Source: Petunia secreta (Eukaryota; Streptophyta; Magnoliopsida; Solanales; Solanaceae). From it: 64,000 bases of DNA. The stretch spans positions 20,009,001 through 20,073,000 of the forward strand of contig JARKIP010000033.1 of NCBI GenBank assembly GCA_029990175.1, in the 5' to 3' direction. Numbering within the stretch: the first letter of the stretch is position 1; each line of letters begins with the position of its first letter. The translations under genes were made by a program, and so were the position numbers. Below the pieces are notes generated by a model, which did no database searches, was not told the origin of the DNA, and saw only the letters and a list, made by a program, of their open reading frames with translations. Positions 12,235 to 24,956 of the stretch are shown piece after piece.

Positions 12235-12968
12235 TCAACGTGGATTACATAGAGAGTTCATGCGGCTATTATGTAGATCCGCAGACTGAATAGTACATGG
12301 ATATAAAGTAGTAGTAGCATTAAGAACATTAAGATTTCCTAATTTAGATAAGCAAATAAAAGAGCTATCCGATATTTTAATGGTAGAAGTTGTGCCCACA
12401 CAGTCTTCTTGTAAAGCTTGGTGGACGAAAATTGATGGCACAGCATAGTAGAATGTAGAATTTGTTTTGGACTGGTCAGGAGCTCCTTGCGCCAAGAGGT
12501 GCGCAACCTTGTTACCTTGTCTGAAGGTGTGCCTAATTATGGGTAAGTGCAGGAGGTTCAACATTGACCTGCATTTTAAAATAATTGGAGAAAAAAATTA
12601 TTAATACTAGGATTATGTAGAAGGTTAATCACTTCACTCGCATCCGTTCCTATTTTCAATTTGAAGATATTCTGATCAATGGCTAGGGTTAGGCAATGAA
12701 ACAAAGCTAGGAGTTCCACATGCGTAGAATTTAGCCCACTAACTTTTTTATGAAAGCCTAACACCCAGTCTCCCTTCCTATTACGAAAAACACCCCCAGT
12801 GCTAGCCTTATAGTTTTGAGATTTAAAAGCACCATCAATATTAAGTTTGATAACCCCATGTTTAGGGGGATGCCACACGACTTTAATGGTTTTATTGTGC
12901 ATAGTTCGAGGTTCTGTTGACGTAAGGAATTTGTATTCCAAGATCCTAGAGCTAACAGTAGCATGCAA
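12235..12968 (-). pseudogene. LINE RNase H domain
   Basis: The upper frame gives VIKLNIDGAFKS, STGGVFRNRKG, HVELLALFHCLTLA and KIGTDASEVINLL, the D..E..D pattern of plant LINE RNase H. The lower part, in another frame, gives RHTFRQGNKVAHLLAQGA, the usual C-terminal end with the catalytic Asp replaced by His (NKVAH for NxxAD). The frameshift lies near 12570. Final domain of the LINE polyprotein. Confidence 0.8.
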
Positions 12969-13022
12969 AATATTTCTATTTATATTGTTTATATTATTAT
13001 GATTCCTATTTAACCAAAGGTT

Positions 13023-13427
13023 CTAAAGAGTAAAAGCTAGGAACTCCAACCAATTATAATGGATAGAACTAGTGCTATACGAATAGTTTTTAATCTCCTG
13101 TAACCACATATGAGGGTCTTGAATATTAAGATTAATTGAGAAACTTTGCCCAAAAACTTTAGCAATATAGCAATTAACAAAAATATGGAATAGAGATTCA
13201 TTTTCACATTTGCAAATAGCACAAGTAGGATCAATATTAATACCTATATCAAACAAGTATTTTCGAGAAAGAAGACGATTATGCTGACAAAGACAAAGAA
13301 AGTATTTGATTTTATTAAGAGTATTCAATTTCCAAATCCAATCAAAGTCTATCTCACTAGAGGTGCTATTATCAATTAGAGGGTAAGTCGATTTTAAGTA
13401 AAACAGACCGTTGCTAGTGCTCTCCAA
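13023..13427 (-). pseudogene. LINE zinc-binding RVT region
   Basis: WIWKLNTLNKIKYFLCLCQH followed by LFDIGINIDPTCAICKCENE and LFHIFVNC matches the Cys/His region found between RT and RNase H in plant LINEs. The expected second residues of the C..C..H..C motif are present. Confidence 0.8.
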
Positions 13428-13554
13428 ATAGGGTAGTCTAGTTCTTTGCTTAAGGATAGATGAGAATCAATAATCAAGCTTTGAATGCTATGAGGGAGTT
13501 GGAATGATAACTTAGACAAATCAAATGCATTATCATGAAGGATGTCAGCTACTC

Positions 13555-15240
13555 TTAGGCTAGCTTCATTTGTAGTGAGAGGCTAGAGATCAGGCTTCGA
13601 ATGGAAGTTCTACATGGAAGCCAGCTATGGTTCCAGAAGGAAGTGAAGAAGCCATTGCCAATGATCCAGTGAGAGTTTTCATCACAAATTTTCCAACCCT
13701 TCATGATATTACCCCAAACAAACGAACTAGATTTAGAAGGCATTTTGTCCTTATATTTTTCACTAACAGTCATAGCCCAAAGGGAATTATGGTGGGAAAG
13801 GAATCTCCAGGTTAGACCTGAGAGAATGGCTAGGTTCTTAGTTTTAGCTTTTGTAATAGCTAGGCCCCCTAGATGTTTGGGTTTTGTAACTATGTCCCAA
13901 GAAATCATGTGAAGTTTCTTTTTCGTGTTGGTAGTGCCCCACAAGAAATTTCTTTGGATTTTATCTATAGATTTATGAATTCTAGAGGAAAATAAATGAT
14001 ATTGCATAATATGATTGGGGAGAGTATTAAGGGTAGACTTTATAAGAGTAGCCCTACCAGCAATGCTAAGGAAGTCTGATTTCCAGTTTGAAAGTTTTGA
14101 TTGGAAGTTGTCTTTAGAAATTGATAATCCTTAGCTTTAGGTCTATGATTCAAAATAGGGAATCCTAAATATTTTTCAAAAGTTTTACCAGTCTTAATGC
14201 ACAAGATAGAACTAAGGTGTTCTGCAAGAGTAGAGTTTGTATTCTTGGAGAAAATAACTCTGGATTTGGTGGCGTTGATCTTTTCTCCAGAAAAGTCACA
14301 AAATAAGTCTACGGTTGATTTAATAGTAGTAGTAGAAGTTTCGTTAGCTCTGGCCATAAAGGTTAAGTTATCCGCAAAAAGAAGGTGAGAAAGAGATGGA
14401 CCTTTAGGAGATAATTTAACAGGATTCCATAAATGGTAATCTACTTTATGGTTAATATATATAGAAAGAAGCTCTAGACATAAAATAAAGATATAGGGGG
14501 ACATAGGGTCCCCTTGTCTGATGCCTCTAGTCGGACTAAAGAAAGAGGTTTTAGAGCCATTAAACAGAATAGACATAGAGGAGGTAATGACACAAGATAA
14601 AATTAAACGAGTAATCTTAAGGGAAAATTTGAAAAAGTTCAGCATAGTACGAATGAATGACTATTCAATTTTATCAAAGGCTTTTTCCAAATCAATTTTG
14701 ATAAGCATTTCACCTTTGACACCTTTCATTTTAGAAAATTTATTCCTGATTTCTTGAATAATGATAGCATTATCAGAAGCACGTCTATTTTTTAAAAAAC
14801 TAGCTTGGCAAGGACTGATAAGCCTATCAAGAAAAGGTTTTATACGATTTGCAATAATTTTCGTAATAATTTTGTAAATCGTATTACAAAGGCCTATAGG
14901 ACGAAAATTTTTAAGATGTACAATATTTTTAAACTTGGGAATGAGGCATAAGTAAGTAGTATTAGAAAATTCAGGGATTTTAGCAGAAGCAAAAATATTA
15001 TGACAAATTTTTTTTTACCGAATTCCCAATAATATTCCAGTAATTTTGAAAAAAGAAATGATGGAGGCCATACGGACCAGGGGCCTTAAGTGGCTTAAAG
15101 GTGAAAATAGCAGTCGTAATTTCCTCATCAACCAAGGGTCTATCAAGACTCGTAAGGTCAGTATTGTTAAACCAACTAGTATTCTGGTTATTAGGGAATA
15201 GAGTACTTTGAGTATGACTAGTAGAAAATAACTCCTCAAA
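13555..15240 (-). pseudogene. LINE reverse transcriptase
   Basis: The fingers/palm are legible: FRPIGLCNTIYKIITKIIAN, then SPCQASFLKNRRASDNAII, then LIKIDLEKAFDKIE before a stop. The next segment has GIRQGDPMSPYIF and LLFADNLTFMA. The usual FADD active site reads FADN, so one catalytic Asp is lost. The stop after DKIE is TAG where W (TGG) is expected. Thumb sequence follows down to 13555 (KIQRNFLWG, HMISWDIVTKPKHLGGL). Non-functional. Confidence 0.85.
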
Positions 15241-15379
15241 ATAGTTTAAAACATGGTTTTAACTGCCTCTTGATCCAAAATAATCGAACCATTATCGTCT
15301 TGAAAATGAGTAATGGTGTTATGACGTCTTCTATTTATAGTAGTGACATGAAAATATCTAGTATTAGTATCACCATTAT

Positions 15380-16470
15380 TTAACCAATTAATTCTAGATT
15401 TAAGACGCCAAAATTCCTCTTCATTTTAAGCAAAAAATTAAAATCAAGAAGTAGTTTTTGTTCAAGATTTTGTAAAAAAGTACTAGTAGGGTAGTGAATA
15501 GAAGATTGAATTTCATTTAATCTAGCAAAAAGTTTCTTTTTGGTTTTAAAAATGTTGCCAAACACAGTTTTGTTCCATGATGTAACCTCATCTTCAAAAA
15601 ATTTAGTAGCTTCATGAAAATCCCAGTTGTTCCAAGCATTCTTAATTAAATCAGAAAAACTAGGGTGAGACATCCACATAGATTCTATCCTAAAAAGTTT
15701 GTTAGGCGAAGAAATTGAATTCCTATGTAAAGTAATTAAAATAGGGTGGTGATCGGAATATATTTTAGGGAGATGGATGATAGAAGCTTCTTTAAATAAT
15801 ATAATCCAGTCCTCATTAGCCAAACATCTATCTAACCTTTCCATAATCAGGCCACTACTACATTTGCTATGGTTTGACCAAGTGTATTTTGGCCCTTTAA
15901 AGCCTAGGTCAACTAGCTTACAATAGTTTATGCAATTCCTAAAACAGTTTGTACTGTTAATATTCAAAGGTCTACCACCTGATTTGTCTTTTTGGTTCAA
16001 GATTTGTTTAAAGTCTCCACTAACCAGCCAAGGTCCTCTATAGGAGTCATAAATTGAAGCTAATGCATTCTAAAGTAAATTTCGAGTAGTAGAAGAGGTA
16101 CTAGCATATACAGTAGAAAACAACCAAGGAATAGAGAAGGAAGGATGGTGTACCTTGAGCATTGCATGGACTTCATTACCATTAATGTGCACATCAGAGA
16201 CAGTGATGAAATCACTTTTTCAAAGAACCACTATACCACCAGATCGACCTACACTTGGAGCTTCAGCATAGTCAGTAAAATTAAATCTAGCCCTTAGGTC
16301 ATGATGGTCCTCCATCTTAGTTTCAAGTGGAGCAACTAAGACTGGCCTGTAGACTTCTAGAACAACATCAAAATGTCTACGAAAATTTGGATTATTTGCG
16401 CCTCTCACGTTCCAAACTATTATATTTAGTGGTCTATTCATATTAGGGTTAGGGTTTTCATTAAAACTTA
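15380..16470 (-). pseudogene. LINE APE-type endonuclease
   Basis: The endonuclease starts near 16440 with NIIVWNVRGANNPNFRRHF and LETKMEDHH. After a stop at 16220 it continues with GPWLVSGDF (the GDFN region, Asn changed), RLDRCLAN and SDHHPILI, the conserved C-terminal motif. This enzyme nicks target DNA for target-primed reverse transcription. It is broken by stops, so inactive here. Confidence 0.8.
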
Positions 16471-16499
16471 AATTTAGTTTTGGATAATTCCTTAGTGTT

Positions 16500-17630
16500 G
16501 GATTTAACACTACATCATATTTTCCCACAATTTTGTTCGCAGGAGCCTTCACATCTAGAGAACAGTTGTATAGCAATGGATGACTTGTAAATATCACTTT
16601 TCTGTCCAGCCTTTCTTTGAAGAGATGAATTGATATTTCTTTTAGGCTTAGAAATTCCGTGTGACTCTCCCTCCCTCTTAGGATGACTTGATCTTGATCT
16701 TGATCCACCATCCCATTTTCTTCTAGTACGGGTGGATTGGGATGGTGCTCCGGAGATGGTGGAGGAGCTAGTGGTTGGGGAGCATTCACTTGCATGGGAG
16801 GTGGATGAAGCATCCCAGTTTGTTGGATCATCATTTATTGATTTGCTACCAAGGGGGCATGCAGATTCTGATTTTGAGCTAGGTCCCAAGGAGTGAAAAT
16901 TGGAATTTGTGGTGGTGCCACTCGAGGAGGAAAGAAAGGAAGGTCGATTAGTGGGATTTCCTGATTCACATTCATTAGTTGAGCCACATAATGTTCATAT
17001 AATTTTGCATTGTCACGTACATCCCCTCGCTTACAATCCGTGCTAGGTAAGATGGATCCTGAATCGATACAAAGGCTTGTTGGCCAAATATTGTTATTGG
17101 CACTGTGATTGCATGTCCCCAAAAGGGTTGATTCTATCCAAGATTGTGGAATTTGATTTTGAGGTGGAGGGACAGTAAATATCAGTGATGGATTCATGGG
17201 GATTGGAGGAGGAATAGGTGGAACATTGTTGTTGTTCATTTTTTGTAGTTGTGATCAATGAGATTTCAGAAGTTGTTTGACTATTTTCCTTGATTTTCTC
17301 TTTGAACTTGGGAGTCTCATATTTTATTTGAGTGTCTAAAAGGGCCGGAGTTAGAGAAGATATAGGTGAGGGAATAGTAAATTGCATGCAGGGTTGCGTG
17401 ATAGAGTTAACAAGATTTTTCAAAGATTTTGGAGTAGGGATATTCAAATTGTCAGCCGGATCTATTTGTGGAGTATGATTGGCCACTTTGGGCGGTGTAA
17501 ATTTAGGCATTTTTTCAGGATTTTTCAGCGTTTGATTATGGGGAGGTGTGTCACCAGGAGATTTTGATAAATTAATAGTGTTAGTAGATATTTGGCTAGT
17601 TGACGTGGAGTGAGTGTTAACAGAATGCAT
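16500..17630 (-). pseudogene. LINE ORF1 / proline-rich linker remnant
   Basis: Three successive minus-strand frames are rich in Pro, Ser, Thr and Asn (for example PPIPPPIPMNPS and PLAPPPSPEHHPNPP). One in-frame TAA lies at 16835-16837. This is the kind of linker that precedes the endonuclease in plant LINEs. No DUF4283-like or zinc-knuckle part was recognised. Confidence 0.55.
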
Positions 17631-17690
17631 GGCTGTGTCGTTGAAATCAGTGGCAGTTGCTGTCGTGATTCATATTTTGACCATGCATAG

Positions 17691-18933
17691 TTTTTTTCGC
17701 CTTTTGCATGATATTGACTAGTGGGTCCGACCTTGAAGGAATAAAAGAAAGCATGGATTCACGTTTCATGTAACATTGTTTTTTATACTGTATTAACTTT
17801 TATTTTTAAAATTTCTTTTACCACTTTAGAATGGGACAAATAAAAAATTAACAGTTTAAACAGTTTTTTTAATCATTTTTTTTTTCTTCCATTATCATAA
17901 TTATATGTGCTTATAATAATAAATTATAGGTATTTGGTCATTTCAATTAAAATCTAATGCATTGGATAATATTTTTGTGATACACTTAACATCGATGAGA
18001 TAGAGGTAGACTATACGGTTAATTCATCTATATATTCTCTGTTATATCTAAAAATAACATGAAAATCTTCTTTTTTTTATTTGGAAAAAAATAATAGTTT
18101 CGATATTGTTTTTGGGATTGATATTTTCATTTCATCAATTAAAAATATTACTCCCTCTATCCCAATTTATGTGACGCTATTTTCTTTTTAGTATGTCCCA
18201 AAAAGAATGTATTTTTTCATAAGTAGAAATAATATATTTTTATGAAATGATTTGCAGTCACATAACTTTCTATGACTTGTTTAGACCATATTTAAAATAT
18301 TATTTCATTCTTAAATTTTGTGATAAGTCAAATCTCACCACATAAAACGGGATGAAGGGAGTACTTTATAGCTACATATATTAAAACCATCAATGTGGAA
18401 AAATAATACTTGAAATAATATCTTATTGATTTGATTACATAACGTAATTATTCACGTTTGTTTCAAATTTTTATTTCATTATTGTGTACTTAGTTCATCT
18501 TACTTTAGTTCCTAATTGTTGACTAAAAATATTTTTATTTTATGAAAAAGATATTTTATATTGATTTTCTAGTATTAAGTGTAATCTTCATTAAAAGAAT
18601 TATTTAGAATTCTATGTACACAAGAGAAGGGACAAAGCTATAGACAAATACCAAAATGTCATTATATTTTATTTTAATTAAATGGATCTAAATTTTTGTA
18701 CATTTCATAAATTTTTTGTATACAAGAAATATGAAGAAAGTGATAATGGTTAGTTGAAAATTTTGAAAAGATGAAGACAAAAGAATGATGTAGATTTTAT
18801 ATTATCGAAAGTGAACTTGACCTAAAATTGAAAAAATAAGAGATAGAACAACAATAGCTTCTAGAATTATAATTGAGCAAAATTTTTACCGTTGGTTGAA
18901 GCACTTCACCTTTTTTTATAGTAGTAATATATG
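17691..18933. other. AT-rich spacer with one MITE, no gene seen
   Basis: Apart from the Stowaway-type MITE at 18151-18361 nothing coding or structured was recognised. Confidence 0.4.
18151..18361. mobile_element. Stowaway-like MITE
   Basis: Ends are CTCCCTCTATCCCAATTTATGTG and its degenerate inverted partner (CACATAAAACGGGATGAAGGGAG), flanked by TA on both sides (18149-18150, 18362-18363). Confidence 0.8.
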
Positions 18934-19420
18934 TGTGGGTAAAAATACACCACCAATGATTACGGGGATACGAATCCAGCCGGCAGGGACTAGACTTATT
19001 CTACAAGTCACCGGGTACTGAGGATATACACCTGCCCCATAGCCACGGTCGCTCACCAGGCACGTGCCCAAGGCCGTATGGCGTACATCCCGTCGCCTTA
19101 AAATTGTAGACTCATAGTTAGGGTTTATTTCGTACCACCGCCTTATGTAATAGGCCCATGACCTATAGATATAATATTTTACCATAATTATGATTGGGGT
19201 AAACCTATAATTATATAGGGTGAACCTATATTTATATATACACCTTTCCCCCATTGTATTCGACATCATGCGATTCACTACGAATCGCCTATTCTGAAGG
19301 AATAATATATATCTCTCTCTTATTACTTTTACACTATTTCTTTTGTATTTTACTTTATTGCGTATGACCCTCTACTAAATTTATCTGTTTAACCTATTCG
19401 GTAAATTTTAGGCACACACA
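18934..19420 (+). repeat. 5' LTR of element A
   Basis: Starts TGTGGGTAAAAATACACC and ends TTTTAGGCACACACA. It is similar over its whole length to 33140-33594 (same strand) and, inverted, to 19490-19969 and 29292-29760. All four belong to one family. Confidence 0.8.
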
Positions 19421-19421
19421 G

Positions 19422-19440
19422 TTTGGAGCAACCGTGGGGC
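19422..19440 (+). other. Primer binding site region of element A
   Basis: TTTGGAGCAACCGTGGGGC lies one base after the LTR. The homologous site of element B reads TTTGGCACCCATCTTGGGGC. The leader after it (CCAGGCAATTGT) is shared by both. The priming tRNA was not identified with confidence. Confidence 0.55.
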
Positions 19441-19489
19441 CCAGGCAATTGTCAGTTTTTACGAAGGAAACGCACAACCATGCCGAATG

Positions 19490-19969
19490 TGTTTATGCCT
19501 AAAATTGGACGTCTAGGTTAAATAATTAAATTTATGAAAGGGTCACAAGAAATACAGTATAAACGATGAAAAAACTAAGTAAATAGAGAGAAAAGAACAA
19601 GAAATTAAGTAGTATTATTCCTTGAGAATAGCTGGATTTGATGTGACTCGCTTGACGTACAATACAATGTAATGAGGGGTATTTATTGTAGAGATTTACC
19701 CCATCCTAATGATAGTAAAATACAACGACTAATAAAGGCTATGGACCTACAAACTCAAGGCGGTGATATATACGAAACTCTAACTAGGAGATTGTAAACC
19801 TAAGGCGGTGGGATGTATGCCTTGTATCCTACACCCATCATATCGCCTGAACAAGCGTAACTCGTGGAGCAGACATGTATCCTCTATGTCCGGTGACTTG
19901 TAGGATAAGCCTAGTCTCGCCAGCTGGACTCGTATCCCCATAATAGCAGGTGGCGTATTTTTGCCCACA
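19490..19969 (-). repeat. 3' LTR of element B
   Basis: Plus view TGTTTATGCCTAAAATTGG to TTTTTGCCCACA. On the minus strand a purine tract (AAATGGGGGGA) lies just upstream of the LTR, as expected for a 3' LTR. Confidence 0.8.
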
Positions 19970-20251
19970 CGGTCAGTCCCCCCATTTGCTAAGTGCTAAT
20001 GTAAGTAGCCAGGAAGTGAAAGGGGTGTACAAGATGGATGTGAAAAGATATCTCACTGATTCCTTGAAACTCACAGTCTCTTTGACTAAGAATGATGCTG
20101 ATTTCTTCGAGAACTCCGCGTGTCTTCATCTGATTGGTTGATATTGATTTCATGTACCTTTCCAAGAACGCTTTTTGCTGCGCCGAATCGTTTTATATCT
20201 CAACCCATAATTATGCTTGACTATTTCATGCTCCATTCTTATCTTTTCCGG

Positions 20252-20262
20252 CCTATAAATAG
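20252..20262 (+). promoter_or_regulatory. TATA box for the antisense ORF of element B
   Basis: CTATAAATAGG on the strand opposite to element B, about 220 bp before the ATG of the antisense ORF. Element A has a similarly placed box (AATATAAAGG on its own antisense strand, 32842-32853), about 200 bp before its ATG. Confidence 0.55.
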
Positions 20263-20758
20263 GGGCTTCGTGATAGTGGAGGAATCACAAATCTTATTTA
20301 GAAAAATACTCCATCTCTTCAAAGTTTCCTTACGAAAGCATGACTCTTCTATCTTCAAAAATAATTTTGCTCCTGGTCTAATATTCCCTGAAAAACTCCT
20401 TTGTTCAGAATGGATAGTGCATGAGAAAATGTAGGCAAAAAATCATCTACAGTTTTCTTCCTCTTTTTCTCCATCCATGAACGAAGTCCCCCGAGTCATG
20501 AAGTTTGATCAAGATTCTGATGATGTTCTTTGGAATGTCTTCATTGTGGCATGTACACTGATTACGGTGTCCTCTTCTTCTAACACAGCGGTTGCTGTTA
20601 TTCCTCTTGTCATACGGGGTAAGGAGGCTTAACCCCCTCTGTTTTCATGAGGCTTCTCTTCCGGGACGTTGTAGATGTTCAGGTAGCTCTTTCAATAGCA
20701 CTGGGTTGGTGCTCCAACACCTGGCTTCGTTTTATGACGGACAAGAGGATATAGCTTC

Positions 20759-23700
20759 TGTAATCACCTAATTTTGGCACCAAAAATACAAAAAAATGCA
20801 TAAAATATATGTGTTAATTGTTATGTGATTTTACCTTTTCTTTGGCTATTTTTAATTAATTAATTAGGAAAGAATGCTAGGAAATTTCCAAAAAAATAGG
20901 ATTCAATTACGAGTAATATTTAATTGACTTTATGTGCTAATTAATTTATCTTACAATTTCGTGTGTTTAGTATTAATCAAATAGCTTTAATTAATTATGT
21001 TTGTATTAGTCTAAAAAAAAACAATTGGGCCACTTGAAATCAGAAAAAAGAAAAATGGACCAGCCCACTCCCAAATCCCATTTGACCCGCAAACCCGGCC
21101 CATGACCCGGCCCACCCCCAAAAATATAAAAAAACCCTTTGTTGTATTTCCTTGCTCCCTTTTTCCCCAAATCAGAATACCAAATTAAAACCCCCTCCGA
21201 TCCCCGCCACCGTCGACGACGGAAACCACCACTCTCCGGCCAAAATTACTCCTTCCCCGATCGCCCTTCACATCCTCTATCCGAATATGGCATCAAATTC
21301 TCTAAATTCTCGTTGTCTTAGTGTAAATCGGAATTTGAAAGTCGGGGTTAATGTTTCGCCGGTGAGTTTCTTCAGTGTTTTCGTTGAGCTATAACTATAT
21401 CTGCTAGTCCCTCTCTCCTCTTTCCGTTCTTTCCTTCTTCTAACTGAAACGACCCCAAATGGGATCGTTTTTGTTAGAAGAAAAAAGGGACGGGTCTGAA
21501 TGGCTAACGAGAGGGTCGGGTTTGTGTCGACTAGGTTTTAGATGAAGGGGAGGCTAAGGCGAGTGTGTCGAGGCAGCGATGGGTTTGATGTGTGTGATGA
21601 GCGTTTGGTTTGCTTGGTTTTCGGATGTTGATGATAATAGTTATAGGTCTTTGTTGGTTCAGTTTTGCCTGCGATAATGAGGCAGTGATGGGCTGTATTT
21701 TGATTGTTTGTTTGGCGTCGATGAAGCAGTTGGTGGGTGTGTATGGGTGATAATTGTTTGGCTTTGGAATCTTGGAGGTGCTGCATTAGTTGCGAGTGAT
21801 ACAGCTGATCCGAGGCTGCGACAGTGATGTCGTGTGTGAGGACTGAAATGGCTTTTCCCAGGCACGATGGTTGTGATTACAATAGAGTCAAGGGATGTGA
21901 TGTTGCTGCGACGTCGACTATGAGGCAGTGGCATCGGGACTGTTTCAACGATGATTCGAGTGAAGCGTGGCAGTAGTGGCGCTTTGTTTGGTGCAGCAGC
22001 TCTGACCCTATGAACATGATAACGAGGCTATGCATTGGTAGCGGGTTTGAAGGCTGTGATGGTTGTTGACGTAACAATGGCGACGCAGCGATTAGTTTGG
22101 GCGAGGCATCGAGCTCGTGGTGGTGCTGATATCGCGTCGATGCAGCGACGATGAAGTAAAGGCAGTGGCTCGACATGGCAGAGTAGCGGCGGCAATGATG
22201 TCGGATCGTTTGAGTGACAATGACAACATCGAGGAGCAATGGTGGCTGCGGCTCCGACAACCTGAATTAGAGTAAACTAGTTTCCCTATTTCTTAGTTGC
22301 TTTGACTCCGTAGCTTGTTTAACCATAAGTTAGTATTGTTTGGAGTTAACTTAGGCAATCAGCGTGCGCGTGAGTAATTTTTTAGTGTTAGTTCTTGTTC
22401 GTTGTTCAAAAGTTATGTAGTCGTCGTCGTTTGCTTGTAGTGTTTAGCGTATGAAATAAATCGCTATGTCAATATAGTCTGATTATTCGAATGAACCTTT
22501 GTTTTGTTTTGTTTTGTTTAGTTTGAAGCTTCCTATATACTGATTGGTTGTATGTGGATTTCGTGTCTGTGTTTCCTCGGATTAACCATGAGCTCGCTGA
22601 ACATATGTCTAAGAAAGTTATGAGTGTTCCTTTGGTTTTGTTTGAATTTAGCCATATCTTGATCCTTTTTATTTTGTCCATGACTGAACGTGTGCTCGAG
22701 TATGTTGGATATTGAAATGGAACATATGCATGTGGTTTCTATTAAGCGTGAATGAAAACCACTTCTCTGTGATAAGGATTGTCTTAAGTCTAGCTAGTGC
22801 TATGTGTGTTTGTGTCGTCTGTGAGTTTTTTAAGGGAAATTGAAGTATGTAGGCTTGTGCTCATGAAGTTCAATTGTTGTCTGTGCTTATGTAGTGCTCA
22901 AGTGTGTTTAGTGGAAAGTGCTCTGGTAGTTTGTTGTGAGTTGCAGACTTGGGAGTCAAATTAGCTTGAGTACCTGTGTTTCATTAGTTGTAAAGCATGC
23001 CCCTTTTGACTAATTTTGTGATTTAGATGTGGCCAGTAGATTAAAGTGATTTCAATTAGTAGTCTTGATAAATTAGCTTGAGGTTTACATTGTATGGGCT
23101 ATTAGATGACATAGGCTTGATGATGTCAAATGGGATGTCAAAATTGAGTCAAGGAAGTACAATCTCTGTTTTGGTCTGGTACAAGCCCTGTCTACCATGA
23201 AATTATGGGTAAAAAATGGCTAAGGCTTGGGCACATGGGCTAGTCCTGGCACTGGTACACACCCCCCACTCCCTTTTCTATTTTTCAGATCCTTTGTCTC
23301 TCTTTAAAAGGAGAGAACAAACCAAAAACAAAAGGACAGAACATATAAAAGCTGAAGCAAAAAGTGAGAGATACAGAACTATAAAAACAAAGAACAGAGA
23401 GTGAGAAACAAAAAGAGAGCAACAGGGAACAAGATAGAAACAGAAAACAAAAGTGAGAAACAGAATAGCAAAACAAAAAACAGAGAGACTAAGAAAACAA
23501 AAAAGGGGGGGTCTGGAGTTGAGTTTTACTTTATTACAGAAAATTTCAAAGAGCTGTTAAGGTTTGTTGTTACTGTGTCGCTGGTGTTGTTGATGTTGCT
23601 GCACTCATTATTTGTTTTGGGCTTTAGCTAGTTGGTGGCTTTGCTATTTTGGGAATTACAACTCAAGGTATTCATCATTTAAGCTTTCATCATTTTAGCT

Positions 23701-24956
23701 CTGTATTCTGCATGTGTTTGCCTTGTTTAAGGTCTTGAAATCGTGTAAAGTGTGTAGCTTAAAGACTTGAAATCTATCATGTTTGTCTACTATCAAGGAA
23801 AGAAAAAATAAAGAACTTTCATTTCTTTATTTAGTACGTGTCCATATCTGTGAGTTAGGTTACAAGTAGTCAAATATCCCCTTGCAAAAATATTCTTTCA
23901 TTGTTTAATATGATAGGATTATTTCCTTTATCTTAAATTAAGAGCTATGAAAGAACAAAAGGGAAAGCTGTGGATGAATGGTTTCTTGAGAAGTAACTGT
24001 TATGCCAACTTGTAAAGCTAGGACAAATTGAAACGGTTAGGCAGAAATAGGACTTCGAAAGCAAACCATTTCACAAATTAGCCTACAGTTGCAAAACTTT
24101 CTTTTTTTGGAAAAAATCAACGGCCAAAACAGTTCATATACTTTGCGGAGTTAGTCTAATTTCAAATTGAGCTTTTATCTTATAGCCACAAATGTTAAAT
24201 AAATAAGAAGTTATTATTGCTTAAACGTGTAAGTAGTTTGTGAGCTTTTAACTTATAGCCACAAATGTTAAATAAATAATAAGTTATTATTGCTTAAAGG
24301 TGTAAGTAGTTTGTGATGAACAATACAAATAAATTATACTCTATGCAAGGTTAGGCAAACAATGTAGGCATGTTGACCCACGATGAATAATGAATTTTTT
24401 TTAAAGTGATAAACGATACCAATAGATATACGAATATGCAAGTGTTGCCCGAATAAGTGAATAATTAATTGATCACAATATAACTCATATAAATTCAAGA
24501 GATTTCGAATGGGTGAAGTGCCAGCGCGAATTAATTGATTTAAGTCGAAAGATTTCGAACGAGTGAAGTTCTTGCGCGATTATATTCGATTTGAGTTTCA
24601 TTTATTGAACAAGGAAAATTAGTAATAAATTGAAGCGTAACAAAATCGAGGCAAATTACAACAAATAATTTCAAGAGTCGAAATGCGTCAATAAAAGCAA
24701 CTGTGCTTGGCACAGGACTCGAGGGTGCCTAACACCTTCCCGCGAGTCAACCGAGATCCTTATCCGGAACTCTGACGCAGACCACCATTTACGAGTCATA
24801 GGTGTTGTGAGGTACACCTTTTGGTGACTTGGCACACCTTTAACTTGTCAAGTGGCGACTCCGAAAATCTCTTAAATATTTGTATACCCCTGAACACCGT
24901 CACAGACCTTTTAAACAATAGTTTCCTTTCTTTTTAAGTTAAAAAGGGTCGTGACA
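20759..24956 (+). mobile_element. Solo LTR, 4.2 kb, Ogre-like in size
   Basis: Starts TGTAATCACCTAATTTTGGC, ends AAAGGGTCGTGACA, and is flanked by a perfect 5-bp duplication, GCTTC at 20754-20758 and 24957-24961. It holds a TATA-like AATATAAAAAAACCC near 21123 and a purine-rich stretch at 23300-23510. Near its end is the GAGGGTGCCTAACACCTTCCC block (24721-24741). No internal retroelement sequence or second LTR is present, so it is best explained by LTR-LTR recombination. Its length is typical of Ogre/Tat LTRs. Reading frames inside, such as those at 21538-22260 on the minus strand, are not recognised and may be accidental. Confidence 0.85.
24171..24316. repeat. Tandem duplication of about 73 bp in the solo LTR
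   Basis: The phrase from GAGCTTTTATCTTATAGCCAC to GTAAGTAGTTTGTGA occurs twice in a row with a few differences. Confidence 0.75.

Larger units (their letters stand above)
12165..17690 (-). mobile_element. L1-type LINE with RNase H, degenerate
   Basis: On the minus strand, in order: a proline-rich ORF1/linker remnant (17630-16500), an APE-type endonuclease, reverse transcriptase, a zinc-binding RVT region and a C-terminal RNase H. That is the order of plant L1 elements carrying RNase H. A/T-rich runs at 12165-12210 (A-rich on the minus strand) are a plausible poly-A tail. The N-terminal RNA-binding part of ORF1 is not seen, so the copy may be 5' truncated. Many stops and frameshifts break the reading frame. 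No target duplication was found. Confidence 0.85.

Noticed and set aside
21538..22260. Three overlapping minus-strand frames in the solo LTR
   Set aside because: His/Ser/Pro-rich without family motifs; not supported by any homologous copy in the window.
23216..23631. Lys/Glu/Arg-rich frames
   Set aside because: Translation of a purine-rich AGAGAACAAA stretch in the LTR.
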